DNA of 14,403 nt, taken from NCBI GenBank assembly GCA_964411235.1, contig CAYPKE010000055.1:1-14403 (forward strand), written 5' to 3'. The stretch comes from JAAYKM01 sp964411235 (GTDB lineage Bacteria; Desulfobacterota; Syntrophia; Syntrophales; JAAYKM01). Positions 6,338 to 12,487 of the stretch are shown here, in pieces (position 1 is the first letter of the stretch; every line of letters starts with the position of its first letter). The notes beneath the pieces were generated by a model. That model was not told the DNA's origin, made no database searches, and worked only from the letters and a program-made list of their open reading frames with translations. A program made the position numbers and the translations under genes.

Positions 6338-7786
6338 TCAATCGTGCCTGCGTTCGGCCGATGAACTGAAAGATCGGGTCGTAAGGGCCACGATTGCAGC
6401 ATCGGAAAGAAGGCTGCCGATGGTTTCGATCGTCTTTCGAAAAGGTGTGTTTCGCACGGTTGCCCAGCGCGAATCCGGAATCCCCTGTTCGTCCGTCTGC
6501 AGATTGTAGAAAACGGGCAGTTTGATGTCCCGGTTATAGCCCATGGCGTGCACTCGGAGCCAAGCGTTCCCCCCCGGCAGGATATCCGTCAGATAGTCGA
6601 CGGCGACTTGGCCATTGTCGAAGACCCTTGTTGTCGCCTTACGTCCCCAATCGAAATGGCCGATGGTTGCATCGGGTATAACCTCAACCAGATTCAGTGC
6701 CGCCAAGGCGCTACTCTTTACAATATTCGCGGTCGCATGGGGAATGCCGATGAGCAGATCTTTAACGGGTGCGTCATAAAATATTTTTTTAAAAAAATGG
6801 CCGAAGGCCGCGGCAGGTCCTTCCGGCGCCTTTTCATGGGTGGGCATATAGGCTCCGAAAGAAAGTCCGGAGAACACATTTTCGACGAAATTACGCAAGG
6901 TACCCAAAAGTCCCAGACGTCTGCCGCTCCTGATCTCTCCGTTTTCAGCCATGTATCGGAACTGGGATCCCAGAGCAAGGTTCTTCGCGATATTCAGAAA
7001 ATTCTCGCCCGCGTCCTGAAGGTCCTTGCCGACACGATTGAGAAAGCGGCCATGATCGTAGGTGGTGTCGAAAACGTTCCTGCCATGGTTCAGAAAATAA
7101 GAATCCCCCCCGGGGTTGGCGAGCAGTTGATCCTCCCTGTAAAGGGCGACCTGTTCTTTTAAGCTGAGGGGGAGCCGTCGGGTAATGTCTGCCGTTGGTT
7201 GCGGTGAAGCGTCAACGGAGGGTTCCTCGATGCATTGTTTCAATGTGAGCCGACCGATCTCCCAAAGTTGTGGAGACGCCGGATGAAAGACAATTCCTGA
7301 CAATGGGGAAATATTTTCCTGCTCCTTTGCGGGTGACATCGGAGACATCTTCCCGGAGGCTTGCAAGACCATCATATCGCTATCTTGCGCCGGAGATTTC
7401 TGCAGCAGGGAGGGTTCAGTGGCGTGGGCGAACTCTGCTGCCTGCGGCGAAATACCGGACGGATGGGGCCATACAATGGCCGGAAGAAACAGGACCTGGC
7501 CCGGCAAAATCAGGTCGGGATCCGGCAGTCGATTCAGCGTCGCCATATCCCTGACGAGTTGATTGACCGTACAGGGCAAATCGAGGTTCTTGATCAATTT
7601 CTGGGCAATGCGGAAAAGGGAATCGCCGGAGCGAACCGTATAGGTATCCGGTTGATCGAAACTGGGAGCGTCATCCTCAAGAGCATTCCTCAGCAAGACA
7701 TGGAAAACCGGATCACTCCGCCCCTGTTCCGGAGAAGAAGACAAAGAGAGTCTGGTCGGATAGGTTGAAATATGATGGATATTCAT
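6338..7786 (-). CDS. LysM-domain protein with an unrecognised C-terminal domain
   Basis: Predicted 482 residues from ATG 7786. One LysM domain is clear at about 48-102 (TYTVRSGDSLFRIAQKL to LILPGQVLFLP); LysM domains bind peptidoglycan or related N-acetylglucosamine polymers. Residues 103-205 are Pro/Ser-rich and low in structure. From about 206 to 475 there is a conserved-looking domain containing LPLSLKEQVALYRED, an amphipathic region, FSGLSFGAY, FYDAPVKDLLIGIPHA, a hydrophobic helix near 355-370 (SSALAALNLVEVIPDA), ILPGGNAWLRVH and LPVFYNLQTDEQGIPDSRW. I do not recognise it. No signal peptide is visible from this start. A frame extension to GTG 7906 would add 40 residues including a hydrophobic stretch (AIFFPLRDLFLHSSCCILI), so the start is uncertain. 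No strong ribosome binding site is seen for either. It lies downstream of mlaA on the same strand and converges on the deacylase operon. Confidence 0.75.
   Translation of the reverse strand: MNIHHISTYPTRLSLSSSPEQGRSDPVFHVLLRNALEDDAPSFDQPDTYTVRSGDSLFRIAQKLIKNLDLPCTVNQLVRDMATLNRLPDPDLILPGQVLFLPAIVWPHPSGISPQAAEFAHATEPSLLQKSPAQDSDMMVLQASGKMSPMSPAKEQENISPLSGIVFHPASPQLWEIGRLTLKQCIEEPSVDASPQPTADITRRLPLSLKEQVALYREDQLLANPGGDSYFLNHGRNVFDTTYDHGRFLNRVGKDLQDAGENFLNIAKNLALGSQFRYMAENGEIRSGRRLGLLGTLRNFVENVFSGLSFGAYMPTHEKAPEGPAAAFGHFFKKIFYDAPVKDLLIGIPHATANIVKSSALAALNLVEVIPDATIGHFDWGRKATTRVFDNGQVAVDYLTDILPGGNAWLRVHAMGYNRDIKLPVFYNLQTDEQGIPDSRWATVRNTPFRKTIETIGSLLSDAAIVALTTRSFSSSAERRHD
6784..6797. repeat. T7A7 homopolymer palindrome inside the LysM gene
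   Basis: Seven T followed by seven A form a perfect palindrome encoding Phe-Phe-Lys-Lys (residues 331-334) in the minus-strand LysM gene. The frame is intact across it. Such a tract is prone to replication or transcriptional slippage. Confidence 0.8.
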
Positions 7787-7999
7787 GATTAATATACAGC
7801 AAGAACTGTGCAAGAATAGATCTCTTAATGGAAAGAAGATAGCACGGAAAGAAATGCCTTGAGATGCAGGGAAAGGGTTAAAGGACAAGCATAGGCACCA
7901 GAACACAAAACCTGCCGAAAAACTTCCCGACGGCTTTTGGGGGCTTAGGATTGCTTATCCGTGGTAAAAATATTGTTTCGTATTCAATGTTTAAGGGCG
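7787..7999. other. Intergenic region between mlaA and the LysM gene
   Basis: This 213-base AT-richer stretch follows the mlaA stop on the minus strand. Near 7907-7945 the minus strand reads GCCG, a 13-base interval, CGGC, then AGGTTTTG, which could be a weak Rho-independent terminator, but the stem is only 4 bp. A TATATT just upstream of the LysM ATG (about 7789-7795, minus strand) is -10-like, but I find no matching -35 box at 16-18 bases. No small ORF is convincing here. Confidence 0.35.
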
Positions 8000-8965
8000 T
8001 CATTCCTTTGGCTGTTTGTCTGAAAGCCGTTCGGTCCGCTTATTCTCTATTTTCTTGTGCCGGAACTGTACGTATGCGTCCCGCATGGCAATGTAGGGAT
8101 CAATGGCGGCACTTTTCAGCGCCTCATAGTCGCCGATGCGAAAGGACGTATCGTTGATCATTTCATAGGATTTCACGCCGGTGGAGGCATACCAGGGCTG
8201 GAGATAGGATACGGGGTTAAGAAAGAATTCTCCTGCCGAAGCTGCCGTATCGCGCGGGCTGGAAGGACCGAAGACGGGCCACACAATATAAAAACCCGGC
8301 CCGATGTTCCAGAGACCGAAAGTCTGGCCGAGGTCCGCATCACCCCTCGGCAGATTCGCACCTTCCATCGAAGCCGGATCGAAAAGTCCGGCCAAACCCC
8401 AGACTGTGTTGATTACGAAGCGGCCCGTTTCACAGAAGGCGCCTTTTATGTCGGCTTGCAGAACAAGACTGACGAAGCGGATTGGATAAGCGATATTCGT
8501 AAAGAAATTATTGACACAGACCCGGACTGGTTCCGGCGCGGCTTTACGGTAACCCTGTGCGACCGGTTTTAAGACCCAGAAGTATAAGCGGTCATTGAAA
8601 TGATGCATGGCACGGTTGAAAGTCTGAAGGGGATCCGCAATCTGTGGCCCTCGGTCATAGTCGAGATCATTCTCCTGGTTTTCCCAGTAAAAATCATCCT
8701 CATCTTCCCCGTCATGGGCGAAGCTGCCCCTGAGGGCAGCTTTCTCGTCCTCCGCGAATGCGTCGCCCTCGATTTCCGGAGAGAAGATTTCAAATGAACC
8801 TTCCTGGTCTGGATCAACCACCTTTGAGGCAGAGGCTCCTTCTGAAAGGGCTGTTTCCGGGAGCGACTCCGCTTGTCCGGGGGAAATGAGGATAAATAAG
8901 GGAAAGCTAACCGTCGCTGTCGCGAAGAGCAGTGCGACCAACATGCGTGTTAAGAAAAGACTCAT
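8000..8965 (-). CDS. mlaA: MlaA/VacJ-family outer-membrane lipid-asymmetry protein (no lipobox)
   Basis: MlaA sits in the outer membrane, takes misplaced phospholipids from the outer leaflet and hands them to periplasmic MlaC. Homology is clear from DPLQTFNRAMHHFNDRLYFW (111-130) through NIAYPIRF, INTVWGLAGLFDPAS, DADLGQTFGLWNIGPGFYIV (209-228) and WPVFGPSSPRDT (229-240). The N-terminus is a signal peptide with probable cleavage after GQA (about residue 32). There is no cysteine there: the family norm is a lipoprotein, so this one would be processed by signal peptidase I. A very acidic linker (about 50-107, many Asp/Glu) precedes the core, making the protein 321 residues against about 250 in E. 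coli. GGGAGT lies about 7 bases before ATG 8965. It follows mlaC after 56 bases containing a strong hairpin. Confidence 0.93.
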   Translation of the reverse strand: MSLFLTRMLVALLFATATVSFPLFILISPGQAESLPETALSEGASASKVVDPDQEGSFEIFSPEIEGDAFAEDEKAALRGSFAHDGEDEDDFYWENQENDLDYDRGPQIADPLQTFNRAMHHFNDRLYFWVLKPVAQGYRKAAPEPVRVCVNNFFTNIAYPIRFVSLVLQADIKGAFCETGRFVINTVWGLAGLFDPASMEGANLPRGDADLGQTFGLWNIGPGFYIVWPVFGPSSPRDTAASAGEFFLNPVSYLQPWYASTGVKSYEMINDTSFRIGDYEALKSAAIDPYIAMRDAYVQFRHKKIENKRTERLSDKQPKE

Positions 8966-9003
8966 CTGCAGGACTCCCGATCAAGCTTGCATGGAATTAA
9001 CAA

Positions 9004-9027
9004 CCGTAACCGGCTCACCGGTTACGG
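9004..9027 (-). terminator. Perfect 10-bp hairpin across the mlaC stop; attenuator or partial terminator before mlaA
   Basis: CCGTAACCGG at 9004-9013 and CCGGTTACGG at 9018-9027 form a perfect 10-bp stem with a 4-base loop. On the minus strand (the mla transcript) it is followed by TTGTTAATTCC, a modest T-rich tail. The mlaC stop codon (9022-9024) lies in the 5' arm, so a terminating ribosome would prevent folding. It may attenuate mlaA relative to mlaEFDC or protect the 3' end of an mlaEFDC transcript. Confidence 0.5.
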
Positions 9028-9615
9028 CTCCTTGACCTTCTTGCGAAGAATCTCGAGTAAATTCTCCGGTGAATTACGGGAAAGGATTTCATTGAACTGG
9101 GTGCGGTAGTTTTGTACCAGACTGATGTTTTCGATGATCACGTCATAGACGCGCCAGTTGCCGCCGGTCAGAATCAGCCGATAGTTGATCGGAATTTCCG
9201 CTGAAGCGGTGATCACTCGGGTAAATACCTCGGCCTGAGTCGGTGAATGAAAACTTTCCCGGTCGAACACAATCTTCTCATTTTTGTAGGCAAGAATGCG
9301 TTCCGCATAAGTGTTTTCCAGGAGCTGGTGAAACAGCCGAACGAACTCTTCCTGCTGGACCGCATCGAAACGACGCCAGTTGCGTGAAAGGGATCGGCGG
9401 GACAGCTCCACCTCGTTGAACATGTCATAATAAACGGTGCGCAGCTTCTTTTTTTTCAATTCAATCTTGTCTTTTCCCTGCAGGGACGGATCACGAAGTA
9501 TTTCGAGAACGCTGTTTACGTTGATCCGGATCGTTTCCAGAGGAGTGCCGGCGTATGCAGGCTGGCAGAGCAATAGAAAAAAGATGGCGAAAAAGAGAAC
9601 AAGCTTGATTTTCAT
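9022..9615 (-). CDS. mlaC: MlaC-type periplasmic phospholipid-binding protein
   Basis: MlaC (Ttg2D family) carries phospholipid through the periplasm between outer-membrane MlaA and the inner-membrane MlaFED complex. The protein has 197 residues. It has a signal peptide MKIKLVLFFAIFFLLLCQPAYA with likely cleavage after AYA (residue 22); the Cys at 17 has Leu at -1, so it is not a lipobox. Family features include the helical N-terminal half (ETIRINVNSVLEILRDP; FNEVELSRRSLSRNWRRF, cf. the family pattern in which a few residues such as 'LG..W' recur; QEEFVRLFHQLLENTYAERI) and the C-terminal beta part with GGNWRVYDVIIENISLVQNY and FNEILSRNSPENLLEILRKK. ATG 9615 has GAGGT upstream, overlapping the mlaD stop, so translation is coupled to mlaD. 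Confidence 0.94.
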   Translation of the reverse strand: MKIKLVLFFAIFFLLLCQPAYAGTPLETIRINVNSVLEILRDPSLQGKDKIELKKKKLRTVYYDMFNEVELSRRSLSRNWRRFDAVQQEEFVRLFHQLLENTYAERILAYKNEKIVFDRESFHSPTQAEVFTRVITASAEIPINYRLILTGGNWRVYDVIIENISLVQNYRTQFNEILSRNSPENLLEILRKKVKEP

Positions 9616-9623
9616 GGTTTACC

Positions 9624-10109
9624 TCATTTCAGAGTTTCCGAGTTGCTGTCGCCTCCGTCTCCTTTTACCTCGCCGAAAGCGTATTTGCCGATCAAATCCG
9701 AAATTTCGACAGGCGCTTGCGTTTCGATGATGGTCGCACCCGGTTCCAGGATATCCCCGACCCCGCCGGGATCGATGCTGAGATACCGGTCTCCGATCAG
9801 CCCCTCGGTCTTGATCGAGGCAATCGCGTCATCATAGACATGAATTCCTTTCCTGATGCGAATTTCGACGACAGCCCGGAGATCGTCCTGATCCATCTGC
9901 AGAGACTTAACCCGGCCTACCTCCATGCCGAGCATTTTTACCGGGTTCCCCGGCCGCAGGCCCGATACGGAAGTAAATCGCGCATAGAGAGAATAGGATT
10001 TGTCCCCGAACAGATTCACATGACCGAGCTTCACGGTCATGTAGGCAATCAGGATTAGCCCCATCAGAACAAAGACGCCGACGACCGTCTCCATGGCAAA
10101 TTTTTTCAT
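9624..10109 (-). CDS. mlaD: MlaD-type MCE-domain protein
   Basis: MlaD is the substrate-binding MCE subunit; it is anchored in the inner membrane and forms a hexameric ring through which lipid passes between MlaFE and MlaC. The 161-residue protein has one N-terminal membrane helix (about 8-26, TVVGVFVLMGLILIAYMTV). One MCE domain (about 36-116) follows, with ARFTSVSGLRPGNPVKMLG, VGRVKSL, the VEIRIRKGIHVYDDAIASI strand region, EGLIGDRYLSIDPG and a short hydrophilic tail with GDGGDSNSE. ATG 10109 is chosen: AAAGG lies 7 bases upstream and the membrane helix starts at once. The frame also continues back to 10286 over the mlaF 3' end, but those residues are a shadow of mlaF. It starts 4 bases after the mlaF stop. 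Confidence 0.95.
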   Translation of the reverse strand: MKKFAMETVVGVFVLMGLILIAYMTVKLGHVNLFGDKSYSLYARFTSVSGLRPGNPVKMLGMEVGRVKSLQMDQDDLRAVVEIRIRKGIHVYDDAIASIKTEGLIGDRYLSIDPGGVGDILEPGATIIETQAPVEISDLIGKYAFGEVKGDGGDSNSETLK

Positions 10110-10113
10110 GATG

Positions 10114-11349
10114 TTACCTTTCGTCAGTACAAAATATCCGGCCGATTTCCGTCTGCCTTTGCCGGGCAGTGGCCATGACCGTTTCAATCTTTTCATCGGG
10201 CTGCCCTTCGGCAAGGCCGACCAGGATGGAAAACTCGATGCAGCCGTCTGCGTGTCCGTTACCGTTGGCGATTTTATGCATACCATATTCCGTAAAATCT
10301 GCGACGATATTTTTCATAATCTCGTTCGCTTCGGCAAGATCCGAGTGTGGAAGAACCGTGACGAACTGGTTAGCGCTGAAGCGGGTGGAAAATCCTCCGA
10401 TGGGGCCGAAATGCTTTTCGATAAATGTCCCCATTCGCCGGAGCGTGTCCTGGGCCGTTTCATGTCCCAGGGCGCTGAAGCTGTTTATCGGGGCATTGAG
10501 ACTGAATATGGCGATGGTGTAGGGGCCTCCATGTTGCCCCCGTTGCAACTGGCTCTGGTAGAGCACCTTGAAGCGACGGCGGGAATAAAGTCCCGAAAGT
10601 TCGGACTGCAGGACTTCAAGGCTGCTGATGACCTCGTCGTTGAACGGATGGTTAAAATCCTCGAGCTCTTCCGGCGTTCCCTGGAAAACGATTTTCTTGT
10701 CGTAAAGGGCCAGGATGCGGTTGGAGATAAAATAGACATCGGGAATTTCGTGGCTGACGAGAACCGCCGTAAAGCCAAACTTTCTCTGGTACTGGGCGAT
10801 CATGCTGAGAATCGCGTTTTTCCGCACCGGGTCTTGTCCCGACGTCGGTTCATCGAAAAGCACGATCTTCGGATTCATGACCAAAGCGCGGGCCAAGGCG
10901 GCACGTTTCTGCATGCCTCCCGAGAGTTCGGAAGGGTACTTGTTTTTTGCATCTGTCAGTTCCGTCTGCTCAAGCCGTGCCATGACTCGATTCCTGATTT
11001 CCGAACGGGACAAACTGGTTGTCTCCGCCAGGGGCAATGCCACATTTTCGAATATGGTCATGGAATCGAACAGGGCATTATCCTGGAACATGTAGCTGAT
11101 TTCTCCCGCGGGGAAAAAGGCCTTTCGCCGGGGTCCATGGGGCAGGGGTGTGCCTCGGAAATAAATCATTCCCTCATCCGGCTCCAGTAAGCCGATGATG
11201 TGTTTCAGGAGCACGCTTTTCCCCCCGCCGCTTAAACCGATGATCGTGGTGATCTGGCCTTCGTAAATCTTAAGGTTCACCCCGTCAAGCACGGTCTTTT
11301 CCCCGAATCGTTTGGTTACATTTTGAAATTCAATCAGCGGCGTATCCAT
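10114..11349 (-). CDS. mlaF: MlaF-type ABC ATPase fused to a degenerate GGDEF domain
   Basis: MlaF is the cytoplasmic ATPase that drives Mla lipid transport. The first 240 residues are a standard MlaF: Walker A GLSGGGKS (38-45), Q-loop in YMFQDNALFDSMT (86-98), signature LSGGMQKRAALARAL (142-156), Walker B IVLFDEPTSGQDP (162-174) and switch histidine H200. The protein is 411 residues, about 140-160 longer than usual. The extra C-terminus (about 247-405) reads as a GGDEF domain: SELSGLYSRRRF (cf. LTGLYNRR), GPYTIAIFSLN, ALGHETAQDTLRRMG and RFSANQFVTVLP, which aligns with RYGGDEF, then IEFSILVGLAE (cf. TISIGVA). Both acidic residues and the Gly pair are lost and no RxxD inhibitory site is seen, so no cyclase activity is expected; nucleotide sensing is inferred. 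AGGAAA precedes ATG 11349, 7 bases after the mlaE stop. Confidence 0.93.
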   Translation of the reverse strand: MDTPLIEFQNVTKRFGEKTVLDGVNLKIYEGQITTIIGLSGGGKSVLLKHIIGLLEPDEGMIYFRGTPLPHGPRRKAFFPAGEISYMFQDNALFDSMTIFENVALPLAETTSLSRSEIRNRVMARLEQTELTDAKNKYPSELSGGMQKRAALARALVMNPKIVLFDEPTSGQDPVRKNAILSMIAQYQRKFGFTAVLVSHEIPDVYFISNRILALYDKKIVFQGTPEELEDFNHPFNDEVISSLEVLQSELSGLYSRRRFKVLYQSQLQRGQHGGPYTIAIFSLNAPINSFSALGHETAQDTLRRMGTFIEKHFGPIGGFSTRFSANQFVTVLPHSDLAEANEIMKNIVADFTEYGMHKIANGNGHADGCIEFSILVGLAEGQPDEKIETVMATARQRQTEIGRIFCTDER

Positions 11350-11356
11350 GGTTTTC

Positions 11357-12211
11357 CTATAGTAAAAGGGATGTGACCACATAATCGGACACAAGAATAA
11401 GGACACAGGAAAGAACGACGGCGGACGTGGTGGAAAGCCCTACTGCCTTGGCGCCGTGGCTGTCTGAGCGCATGTGGGCGAAATACCCCTGGTAGCAGCA
11501 GACCGTCGAAACGATGACGGCAAAGACAATCGATTTGATAAAAGAATCGGTGATGTCCTTCAGTTCGAGACTGGATTGGACACGATAAAAATAAGTGTTG
11601 GAGGTGATTCCCAGAATGATCACGACCGAAACGTAGCCGCCGATGATCCCGATCAGGTTGAACAGGGTCGTCAGGATGGGGAAGCTCACGATGGACGCGG
11701 CGATCCGGGGGCTGATCAGGTATTTGAGAGGATCAATACGCATCGTGTCCAAAGCGTCGATCTGTTCGGAAATCCGCTGTATGCCGATTTCGGCCGTCAT
11801 GGCGGAGCCGGCGCGCGCCGTTACCATGATGGCGGTTAAGACGGGTCCCAATTCGCGCACCAGAGAGAGGGCGACCAGTGTGCCCAGGGCGCCTTCGGCC
11901 CCGAATTTGACGAGGGCGTAATAGGACTGGAGCCCCAAAACCATCCCCGTGAAAAGAGCAACCAGCATGATGATCAGGGTCGACCTGGCGCCTATGTAAT
12001 AGAGCTGTTGCACAATCTTGGCGAATTGTTTTTTCTGAAAGATTTTTATAAGGGCGAGAGTAAGAAAGATTGCCGCCGCACCCAGGTTGGCAATCAAATC
12101 GATACCCGTGCGGCCGACGGCCGCAACCGGATTGAGGAGACGCCGAAAAGCGCTCGTTATGAAATCCTTCTTGAAATCTTTGCGGTTTTCGCTGGAATCA
12201 ATAAGGGCCAT
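11357..12211 (-). CDS. mlaE: MlaE-type ABC permease
   Basis: MlaE is the inner-membrane permease of the Mla phospholipid transporter and pairs with MlaF. The 284-residue protein has the family hallmarks: an amphipathic N-terminal helix (AIFLTLALIKIF), a first long hydrophobic segment near 80-95 (LIIMLVALFTGMVLGLQSYY), LVRELGPVLTAIMVTARAGS, then the coupling motif SAMTAEIGIQRISEQIDALD, PRIAASIVSFPILT and further membrane helices to the C-terminus. Residues 1-40 are polar and longer than in E. coli MlaE. ATG 12211 is the most upstream start in the frame; only a weak GGA is seen upstream. It is the first gene of the minus-strand mla operon and diverges from the inositol phosphate synthase gene. 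Confidence 0.95.
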   Translation of the reverse strand: MALIDSSENRKDFKKDFITSAFRRLLNPVAAVGRTGIDLIANLGAAAIFLTLALIKIFQKKQFAKIVQQLYYIGARSTLIIMLVALFTGMVLGLQSYYALVKFGAEGALGTLVALSLVRELGPVLTAIMVTARAGSAMTAEIGIQRISEQIDALDTMRIDPLKYLISPRIAASIVSFPILTTLFNLIGIIGGYVSVVIILGITSNTYFYRVQSSLELKDITDSFIKSIVFAVIVSTVCCYQGYFAHMRSDSHGAKAVGLSTTSAVVLSCVLILVSDYVVTSLLL

Positions 12212-12311
12212 GAGCTTGTTATTCCGGATTGGTATTGTTTGGGTGATGGTATTGCCACGCCCTGCGTCTCAAAAGGGTCCACCACATGATATGACGCATC
12301 AAAGTTTGTGA

Positions 12312-12341
12312 TACATACCAAGTAAACTCATGGGAAGTCAA
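12312..12341 (-). promoter_or_regulatory. Candidate sigma70-type promoter for the mla operon
   Basis: On the minus strand TTGACT (12341-12336) matches the -35 consensus at 5 of 6 bases. After 18 bases it is followed by TATGTA (12317-12312), a poor -10. It would give a leader of about 95 bases before mlaE. This is a pattern match only. Confidence 0.3.
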
Positions 12342-12474
12342 TGATAGAATACCTTCGGAATCTGATCTGCGCAGAAGGAACCCATTTGTTAAATTTTACG
12401 TAGCCAAAAGAGATTTTTTTTTGTAGACATGACCCGTTGTCGCGAAGCAACTAAAAAATGACTGTTGGTGCGTT

Positions 12475-12479
12475 AAAGG
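12475..12479 (+). promoter_or_regulatory. Shine-Dalgarno AAAGG selecting the inositol phosphate synthase start
   Basis: AAAGG lies 8 bases before ATG 12488. The other in-frame ATG, 12458, has only an A-rich sequence before it. This favours 12488 and a start MKMKSPLLIVAGAKGAVG. Confidence 0.55.
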
Positions 12480-12487
12480 TTCTCGCT

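Larger units (their letters stand above)
12212..12487. other. Divergent intergenic region (mlaE / inositol phosphate synthase)
   Basis: These 276 bases separate two divergent operons and should hold both promoters. I see a candidate minus-strand promoter (12312-12341), a 10-bp palindrome TCTGCGCAGA (12366-12375), two copies of GGTATTG (about 12231 and 12249) and a run of nine T (12414-12422). For the plus strand I find no pair of boxes I would defend. Confidence 0.5.

Noticed and set aside
7787..7906. GTG 7906 as start of the LysM protein
   Set aside because: The added residues are Cys/Phe-rich translation of an AT-rich spacer and do not form a normal signal peptide (no basic start, no clear cleavage site). 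It was not fully excluded.
9563..9568. Cys17 of MlaC as a lipobox
   Set aside because: The residue before it is Leu, not Gly, Ala or Ser, and a good signal peptidase I site (AYA) follows.
10110..10286. Upstream extension of mlaD
   Set aside because: It covers the mlaF 3' end, and the MlaD membrane helix and ribosome binding site both point to ATG 10109.
10093..11190. Long plus-strand open frame of 365 codons opposite mlaF
   Set aside because: It is an antisense shadow of mlaF; the minus-strand frame has all ABC ATPase motifs and this frame has no recognisable domain.
11350..11406. Upstream extension of mlaF
   Set aside because: The 19 extra residues lie over the mlaE 3' end, and ATG 11349 has AGGAAA upstream and the usual MlaF N-terminus.
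12231..12255. Two GGTATTG copies upstream of mlaE as an operator
   Set aside because: Two 7-base direct repeats in a short intergenic region could occur by chance, and they match no operator I know.
12414..12422. T9 run as a terminator
   Set aside because: No stem precedes it on the plus strand and no gene ends there; it is more likely part of an AT-rich promoter region.
12458..12487. ATG 12458 as start of the inositol phosphate synthase
   Set aside because: No ribosome binding site precedes it; ATG 12488 has AAAGG at 8 bases and places the NAD-binding strand at the usual distance from the N-terminus.
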